A stretch of DNA of 64,000 nucleotides, taken from assembly GCA_936440205.1 (NCBI GenBank), contig OW387133.1:3748001-3812000 (forward strand). The letters are read 5' to 3'. The stretch is from Lepidonotus clava. Its lineage: Eukaryota > Annelida > Polychaeta > Phyllodocida > Polynoidae. Positions 57,139 through 64,000 of this stretch are shown here, in pieces. A program made the position numbers and the translations under genes. Below the pieces are notes generated by a model that searched no databases, was not told where the DNA came from, and worked only from the letters and a program-made list of their open reading frames with translations. The number at the start of each line of letters is the position of its first letter. Within the stretch, counting starts at the first letter, position 1.

Positions 57139-57492
57139 CCCAGGCAAGAATATGGCGTTATAATAACATTCTGCATTAACATTAGTTCTGCTTTGGTTCT
57201 TGTTACATTCTTTTGATGGCTCCCAAAAACGTGTTTAGAACCTATCATTGCGACGTCGCACTGCGATGTTACTGTGACATTCTTGTGACATTCTTTCACA
57301 TTATAATAACTTTATTATACCATTCTTTATAAGTAAGGTCTCAACTTCATTGAAATATAATGTTATCATAACATTCTTTTTTAGAAAGTCTCAACTTTAC
57401 CTAAAATAACTTAACTGTTACATGAAAATTGGGCAGGTTACAGACTAACCACAAAAGTAAGGTGCCTTGTGTTATGTCGCTGCTTGCCTGGG
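57139..57492. repeat. CCAAGG-TIR MITE family copy
   Basis: The left end CCCAGGCAAGAATATGGCG and the right end CGCTGCTTGCCTGGG are inverted. The interior has family motifs (GTTCTTGTTACATTCTTTTGATG, TAACATTCTTTTTTAG). Confidence 0.7.
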
Positions 57493-58148
57493 AAGTAATT
57501 GGGGAGACTCGCATGTGGGGAGACTGGGATCGCCGCTGCACTGGGCTGGACATGCACCTTTGCATTTACCCAGTGGCAACAACTGGGTAATCGAAAGTCT
57601 CTAGTAGATCACTGGCTGTTGTGTGTAGGGCCCTGTCTATGGGACCAGGCACATTAAAAGAAAACTGCCTTGGTAAAAGTGTAGGGGTACGATCTCGACC
57701 TTTTCATAGATTCGAAGACAGAATTCTCAAAAGCTTTGTTTTTGCCATAATGTGACCATAGATTTGGTACAGCATTAAACAACAACCAACAATTTGTAAT
57801 GAATACATTTTCAAACCAACTTGAAAAGTACTAATGATCTCATTTTGTTTGTGTTAGATTCGTGTTAGATTTGTCGGTTGACCAGCTTTGTCCATCATTG
57901 TTTATGGAGTAATTCACCAGAAAATCACAAGACAGAAAAAAGGAAAGAACTTAGTTGGTTTGGGGTCACAGCACACCATTTCTAACCAATATTTACAACA
58001 AATGTTCACAAAAGCTTATAATCAAATAAGTATCCTTGTTTGTTGTTCTAGTATACACTTTAACTGGCACCGCCACCCGACCCTAATCTCTCGTTGTTGT
58101 GGTTGGATGATCAGTGAATGGCAGCCCACTGTTTCTCAGCAGTCTCTA

Positions 58149-58151
<3 letters not shown>

Positions 58152-58195
<44 letters not shown>

Positions 58196-58234
58196 TATGT
58201 TTACATATATCACATTTCTCAGCAGTCTCTACGC

Positions 58235-58312
<78 letters not shown>
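58152..58312. repeat. Microsatellites (TA)n and (TG)n
   Basis: An (AT)-rich run at 58152-58198 and a (TG) run at 58241-58312 sit in two copies of a flank reading TTTCTCAGCAGTCTCTACGC. This suggests a short tandem duplication around the two arrays. Confidence 0.95.
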
Positions 58313-59394
58313 TTACATATATCACATTTTCATCAATATCTATTTAAGATTTCGATAGGCAGGGTACATGTAAGTGGGTGCCCCCCCGACCTGTTAAATC
58401 ATGTTTGTGGGGCCTCCCTCCCCCTGTACATTCATGTTTGTGGGGCCACCTTTCAATCAATTCGTGGATCCGCCCCTGATAGGAGTTTAAAATTGCTATA
58501 CAAAAAGAGAAAGCAATTAGTTAATTGCTTCTCTATATAGCTCTCTATTATAATTCCTGCTCAAGGGAATTGACAAAATACCCTCAATCTTTTCACATAG
58601 GTGATATTAATTTCACATGTGATCCATAATGATTATCAAAATAAGTATACATTAGGGGCAGATACAAGATTCCCAAAGGGAGGGGTTATTCTTTGATAAT
58701 ATTTGGGGGGTTTAACGTTAATTTGCTCATTTTAGTGGAATTTTTAGGATTTTCTTAAATATTTCCTTTTAGATTTAGAGTCGGTTTGGAAACATGAGCA
58801 CCACTTTTCTTTTTCCTTTTTTTTCCTTTGTTTTTTTAGGGGGGCGGGGAGGGGCTAGCAGTGACTGAGAGTTTAGTCATACTGTATGCACTTCCAAATG
58901 ATAACAAACTGAACATGACAATAGGTTATCTGTTTGTGTTCCACATGGTTGACTGTCAGTCTGACCAACGAAGCTACAAGATAAGGGACACAATACATGA
59001 CGTTTTGGTGTGAACGTGGGAAGGCAGCATCCCCTATGTTCCGTGCTATCAGAAACAAATAAAACAACAGTGAATCTTTGTTTATCTTTTTTAAACGTAA
59101 ACAAATCGCGATGACGTCACTAAAATGGCAAAATAGACGACGTGTTGAGGCGGGCTGCACAGACTCACCTAGACGGCGGCACCATCGCGACATTATTAAC
59201 GGAAATCATGTGGCCTTGTAGGCTGAGTTACATATCTTTGTGAAGCTATAATATTTTTGGTCTGACAAACCAATTGTTCGTATAATAATGCGGTCATGAG
59301 AGATGATGATGATTGTTGGAGTTTCATGTCTACCCAGCAACTTTTCAGCTATGTCCGGACAACCCACGTTTTTGACTGTGTGACCCAATCTATG
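58313..59394. other. Non-coding stretch
   Basis: No gene is recognised. Short minus-strand open stretches at 58873-59193 show no family features. Confidence 0.35.
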
Positions 59395-59397
59395 AGG

Positions 59398-59512
59398 GTG
59401 GCAACATCAGCAAGGCAAGTTGGTGTAGCGGGCCCAGCCCAGGCTCGATCCCAGCCCAGCCATGTTCGAGGTGAGAACCTTACCCACTACACCATCCCGC
59501 CCCCCCGCCCCC
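59398..59512 (-). repeat. tRNA-derived SINE-like sequence
   Basis: On the minus strand GGGATGGTGTAGTGGGTAAGG resembles a tRNA 5' half with A box, followed by TCTCACCT and a B-box-like GGGATCGAGCC. This fits a SINE head or tRNA pseudogene. The fold is not a canonical tRNA. Confidence 0.5.
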
Positions 59513-59538
59513 CATGGTCATGAGAGAAGTGTTCACCC

Positions 59539-59908
59539 GAGTCAAGGATGCAACGTTATTATATCATTGCAGCAACGTTCTGGTTGGTTCTGCATTGGTT
59601 CTTGCTACATTCTTTTGATGACTCCTGATTACGTTGCTGCAACATACTGCTGTGATGTTTCACTGCAATGTTATCATAACGTTCTGGTTATTTTCTTCAA
59701 CCTAAACAGAATGTTCTTATAGCATTCCGTTATGGTTTGGTTTTAACCTCACCAAAAAAAACACATTATAATAGCATTCTGATTCGGGGGAGGTTTCAAC
59801 CTCACCATCAATAACATAACTGTTACATGCCATCTTATAAAGTAACAGACTGATAAAAAAAAAGTATGGTTGCAGAATGGTTCTGTTTCATCACAACTTG
59901 GCTTGGAC
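59539..59908. repeat. CCAAGG-TIR MITE family copy
   Basis: The left end is GTCAAGGATGCAACGTTATT and the right end is CATCACAACTTGGCTTGGAC, with internal CCTAAACAGAATGTTCTTAT motifs. Confidence 0.65.
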
Positions 59909-60395
59909 AAACATATAGTACTCTTAGTACTTATAGTACTCACTGTATGCACTACATAATTATAACTATAGTAACTAAAACAAACAAAATAACTAAAAAA
60001 ACAAGTATAATTATTGTGATTTGGAACACATCATGAGAATGCAGGCTAAATGTATAGTGCTGACCAACATTATGAACGGCCTTTGTTGTTGGGGTGGGGG
60101 TTTATATGTTGTTGTAATTGGTGTATAAAAGTTGATTGTCTTAATGAGTTACCGTCAGCATCTAATTGGGAGAGCTTGAAGTAGTAAGAGTCCTAGTGGT
60201 GTATAAGTCGCCAACTTAGATAGAGTGCAAGCGGCCAGCCTACACCCACCTTATGTACTGTAGGTAGTTTTATTCATATGAGAAGAGACAGTCCATTTGG
60301 TTATAATCCTTGATTGGTTTGATATCAGTAAATGTTCAGAGTGAGAGAGTAAGAGAGAGAGGTCCAGAGATATCTTCACCGAAACAGAAGGTGGG

Positions 60396-60426
<31 letters not shown>

Positions 60427-61190
60427 TTCCGATGGAGAACTGCAGGTGTCGGGTAAGCAGTGTGTTAGCAGGAGCTGGAGTAAGTTGCCAGGAGCGATGA
60501 TTAGGGGGCACGGCTGGAGTAACCCTTAGCGGAGATGAGTGTGTGGAGGTCAGACCGACATGGATTCTGAAGGCTAACAACCCCAAGTTCGGGGTTGGGT
60601 TGAGTTTATATACTAGTGCAGGAGGGAGTGTACACAGTGTGTGTACAGTGTACGTACGATGTACATGGCTGTTTAGTGATGACTAAGTGGCTGTTTAGTA
60701 CGTAGGGGTGATGGCTGTTAGCTATGAGAGGGGTAGTGAGTAAGCTCTGAGGGATAGGGAGTAAGCTCTGAGAGGGATAGAGGGAGGACAGGAGGCACAT
60801 AGGGGCCTGCCCTGTCAGCGTGTTGTTGTCAGTGTTATTAATAGTTATTCACTGGGTCCCTACAGGGTCGAGGGCTGCAGAGTTGAGACAGGAGGAATAC
60901 CATTGTTGTTATTCCCCTGGATGAATATTGCGGTGTTTAAATATGAAATGTGTAGGAAGTACGCCATTAGGGGTGAAATAATCGTAGGGGCAGATTTAGG
61001 GGCGGGGGCTCCAGGGGTGGGGTTAACTTTCTTAAGTGAAATCTGCATACCTAATCTAGGAAAAATCTGCTTGCCTTATTGTGGCATATTAATTTTGTCA
61101 GGAAAGCCTATATCCTCTTCCTACTTCAACACAACTCTTCCTACACTTTGAATTCTGATATTAAAAAAGTTCCACTATTCGGATATGGTC
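59909..61190. other. Non-coding stretch
   Basis: Apart from the (AAT)n tract I see no supported gene. Open stretches at 60251-60586 (minus) and 60903-61151 (plus) lack family features. Confidence 0.35.
60396..60424. repeat. Microsatellite (AAT)n
   Basis: About nine AAT units. Confidence 0.95.
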
Positions 61191-61193
61191 ACC

Positions 61194-61248
<55 letters not shown>

Positions 61249-61552
61249 CACACACCCACATACACACACACACACACTCACACACACACACACACTCACA
61301 CACACTCACGCACACACACACACATACACACACACACATACACACACACATTCACACACACATTCACACACACACTCAAACACACACTCACACACACACT
61401 CTCACACACACACTCACACACACACACTCACACACACACTCACACACACTCACACACACACACAACACACACACACCACTCACACACACACTCACACACA
61501 CACACACTCACACACTCACACTCACACACACACACACTCACACACTCACACA

Positions 61553-61607
<55 letters not shown>

Positions 61608-61616
61608 GCACACACG
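61194..61616. repeat. Complex microsatellite (CA)n with CACTCACA units
   Basis: A pure (CA) run is followed by (TA), then about 360 bp of CACACACACTCACA and related units, ending in a pure (CA) run. Long His/Thr-rich open frames here are by-products. Confidence 0.95.
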
Positions 61617-61699
61617 GGAGAAAGTACTGGACACAGCCCCGACTCACCTTGAGTTGTACAACAGTCAGCCCTGAGCTTCAGGCACCAGGAAAAAACAAA

Positions 61700-62225
61700 C
61701 CGAGCTGTTTTCGCGCCAAGGTCTAAATGTCGTCTGCTTCGCTGTCAGCGTCCCAACCAGCGTCCCTCGCCCTGCCGGCGTCTGACAGAGCGTCCTAGGC
61801 GGCGTCCTCTACATATATAAGGGGTCCGTTCAATCATGGGGGGTAGTGAGCCATGAATCTCTTTAAAAACTTGTTGATTGAGACCTATTGCTCGCCGGTT
61901 CCCCAGTGATTGGCCGCTGGTTGTGTTGTGAGACGCTCAGTGAACGCTGCTCATTGCCCGGCGTCTCTGCTGTTATTGCCTGCCCTGCAGTTCCCACCTG
62001 CTCCTCTCCTCCCGGCTGGCACTCGGCCACTCTGCAACACCACCCTCTCTGTGTGGATAACGGTTAAGGACTATTTTCCGGGAGCGGAGGGAGATTCGCC
62101 GCAGAATGGCCCTCTCTGATCCGTCAATAGTACTACAAGTGCTGCTGCTGCTGCTGCCAGAGGCAACAGCTGGTACCGTCAGCACCATCTCTGCCACTGC
62201 TAAAGGCCACTAGCAGATCCAGGCT
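61700..62225 (+). promoter_or_regulatory. Candidate promoter and first exon (GC-rich, TATA box)
   Basis: The stretch is markedly more GC- and CpG-rich than its surroundings. A TATA-like CATATATAAGG lies at about 61812. About 290 bp downstream an ATG at 62106 opens MALSDPSIVLQVLLLLLPEA, a signal-peptide-like start that stops after about 35 codons. The real exon may end at a donor inside it or at about 62234 (AAAG|GTTAG). No downstream exon is visible before the window ends. Confidence 0.25.
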
Positions 62226-62618
62226 TTGGAAAGGTTAGAACGTAGTATCATCCGCTAGTCACTCAAACTAGGACTGTTAACAGCAACCATTTAAGTGGGA
62301 ATTCAACCTTTATCCCAGCATGCATTGCTCCCGCTGGTTTATGGCAGGTAGGATCATAAACCAGCCGGTGGTCACACAACCATCAAATGGATTGCCCAGG
62401 CTATAAATAGAGGACCTATTAAAACATTTTTTACAAATTTAAAGTGACCAGTAGTATCCATAGACTGTTATCTAGGTCATGAAAGGACTATTGGAAAGGG
62501 GGGGAGCGCTATTGGCAAATATTTTCCTTAGTTGCTTTTTGGCCGAGTTTTACATTAAAAAGATACAAAATCTTCTTGCGCCTCCCCCTCTCGATTAGCC
62601 CATGAAGGCCATATTTCA

Positions 62619-63330
62619 CTTAAGGCCATATTCCACTACAAGGCAAACAAAACTGCCTGAGATCGTGATGGTTTTAGGGCTAAAGATAGTGAGTGTGTGC
62701 ATTTCAGGTAGGAAAGATCATGAGTAGGTGCTCCCGATAGTTATGAACATGATGGTCAATTTTGATAGGAATTCTCACGATCTTTTGCTCGCGATTTTTA
62801 GGTTGCCAAAGATTGGGAGCTTTTGAAGGTATATTCCACCTGAAGAATTTGTGCATGCACCCAAAATTGTGACAGATTGCCGATGTTTGGTAAAGAAGGC
62901 TAAACATTGGCAGTCTGTCACAATTCTCCCAACCACGGGTAGCCAGTTTTGTAACTTTTACCTGCAGGTTAGCCTAAAACAGGATCCATGCTGGGTAATA
63001 TGTCGACACAACTCAAGGCTTTAGTATAGAAATTTTCATGAATTGTATCATTTTTGTGTATATTAATATTGTGAGAAACTTGCCATCATTATTTTCTAAA
63101 TTAGTATCGATATACATAAATATTTCCTGAGCTGTTTGAAAATTCATGCATTGTAGATCGATATATAACAATATTTTGTTTATTTTCTATAGATTTTCCA
63201 GAGATTTGGTCGACAAAATCAGTCAAAATTAGCCTGCAGGTCATTGAAATACTAGGAACCAGCTATCTGTGGTAGGGAGAATTTTCAATTATAATATGCC
63301 AAACATTGTATAGTGGAATACAGCCTTAAG
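62619..63330. mobile_element. TIR element, AAGGCCATATTCCACT family, long copy
   Basis: The left end CTTAAGGCCATATTCCACTA is inverted at the right as TAGTGGAATACAGCCTTAAG. The interior carries ACCTGCAGGTTAGCCTAAAA and CATGCTGGGTAATATGTCGAC, shared with sequences at 43480 and 48080. 712 bp, non-autonomous. Confidence 0.75.
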
Positions 63331-63644
63331 CCTGGATACACGGGCCTATCTGAAGAGTAGGCCCGGTTTCGTTAATTGGCGGTCATCACTGAAATGTAGG
63401 TACACTTTATTCATTTAAAAGTGTGTTTGTCTGATTCACGTTTCTGATTATTCCCAACAACCTGACGATCACATCAAAGGAAAAAATGAAAATCTATGGT
63501 AAACTTTTAAAAGTGCACCACTTGTAGTGTTACATATTCAGCCATCGTATCTTGAATAGATGGACTCAAAGGCAGTTAAGGTGAAGGTCGCCAGTACTAG
63601 GAACCAGTCTCATTATGTCAATTGAGACTGCGCACCCAGGTTAT

Positions 63645-63822
63645 ATTCCACTATCCGATGGTACTCACTATTTCGAAAATCATGAGGAGGAATAAGTGTT
63701 TATCATAGATATGTTATATATCATTAGAAATTATATCGAATTACCTTTCAAATGGTATGTAATATGCAGGGGTTCTTGTAATATTTCTCACAGAAATTTA
63801 AGAATTAGCAAATTCCTAGTCA
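63645..63822 (-). repeat. Diverged copy of transporter intron 3
   Basis: The run GGTATGTAATATGCAGGGGTTCT and surrounding sequence align with 8470-8640 and 32515-32690, the stretch directly 3' of transporter exon 3 on the minus strand. This is evidence for another, more diverged paralogue whose exon 3 would lie just beyond the adjoining MITE. No exon 4 was found to the left. Confidence 0.45.
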
Positions 63823-63825
63823 CTT

Positions 63826-64000
63826 AAGGGCCATACCCACTAGGCGATTATCCCTGAGTCGGCCGACAAATCACTGCTAAAATCGGCCGATTCTGCCCTT
63901 AGAATCAGCCGATTTTACCGGCCATTCATATCAAACCTGTACATTCCAATATAGCATACTTACAGGCGTCCTTAAGCAGGGGCGACTTTACTGGCGATCT
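63826..64000. repeat. MITE, GGGCCATACCCA-TIR family, cut by window edge
   Basis: It starts TTAAGGGCCATACCCACTAG and continues with ATCGGCCGATTCTG-type inverted motifs. The right end is outside the window. Confidence 0.6.

Noticed and set aside
59398-59512. Functional tRNA gene
   Set aside because: A- and B-box-like motifs are present but the arms do not form a standard cloverleaf; a SINE head or pseudogene is more likely.
61079-61726. 215-codon His/Thr-rich open frame
   Set aside because: It is the translation of a (CA)n/CACTCACA microsatellite.

Overview
This is an AT-rich, intron- and transposon-rich window from an invertebrate animal nuclear genome. There are no bacterial-style operons. 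Spliced genes with GT-AG introns, tRNA-derived SINE-like sequences, a LINE, a tyrosine-recombinase retroelement and many short terminal-inverted-repeat (TIR) elements all point that way. A lophotrochozoan such as a mollusc is my guess; nothing in the window proves the phylum.

Host genes. The recognisable host content is a head-to-tail tandem array, all on the minus strand, of a major facilitator superfamily sugar-transporter gene of the MFSD4 / sodium-dependent glucose transporter 1 (NaGLT1) type. Gene C (322-1615) is only its 5' part and runs off the left edge. Gene A (6503-17672) and gene B (30545-36985) are complete, each with four coding exons of 141, 73, 213 and 1109 nt (511 aa). Their last exons differ at only 18 of 361 residues by eye. 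The splice sites, including those of a 73-nt micro-exon, are conserved in every copy. The ATG exon is preceded by a conserved 3' splice site, so a 5' leader exon lies further upstream. Flanking and intronic DNA is duplicated with the genes, so insertions made after the duplication can be read as filled versus empty sites. A diverged piece of intron 3 at about 63645-63822 hints at a fourth copy at or beyond the right edge.

Mobile DNA. Intron 1 of gene A carries a nested insertion: a TIR transposon (10327-16667) split by a nearly full-length LINE (10603-16280). The LINE encodes a coiled-coil/RRM-like ORF1 whose C-terminus is a NADAR (YbiA-like) domain, then a decayed SGNH/GDSL hydrolase-like ORF, then a CR1/L2-like endonuclease-reverse transcriptase ORF2. 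The ORF2 start codon overlaps the stop codon of a small upstream ORF. This NADAR-bearing LINE is the most unusual object in the window. Upstream of gene A is a fossil DIRS/Ngaro-like tyrosine-recombinase retrotransposon (20730-25149), bracketed by a nearly identical direct repeat of about 415 bp of host DNA that includes the presumed leader-exon splice donor.

Right half. From about 37 kb to 64 kb I see no convincing protein-coding gene. It holds several TIR/MITE families, a LINE 3' fragment (39670-39984), two large minisatellites (a 20-bp unit at 43745-45400 and a 30-bp unit at 49590-52045, the latter repeating a 5' splice-site-like GGGTAAGT), microsatellites, SINE-like sequences, and a GC-rich TATA-containing stretch near 61.7-62.2 kb that could be a promoter and first exon.
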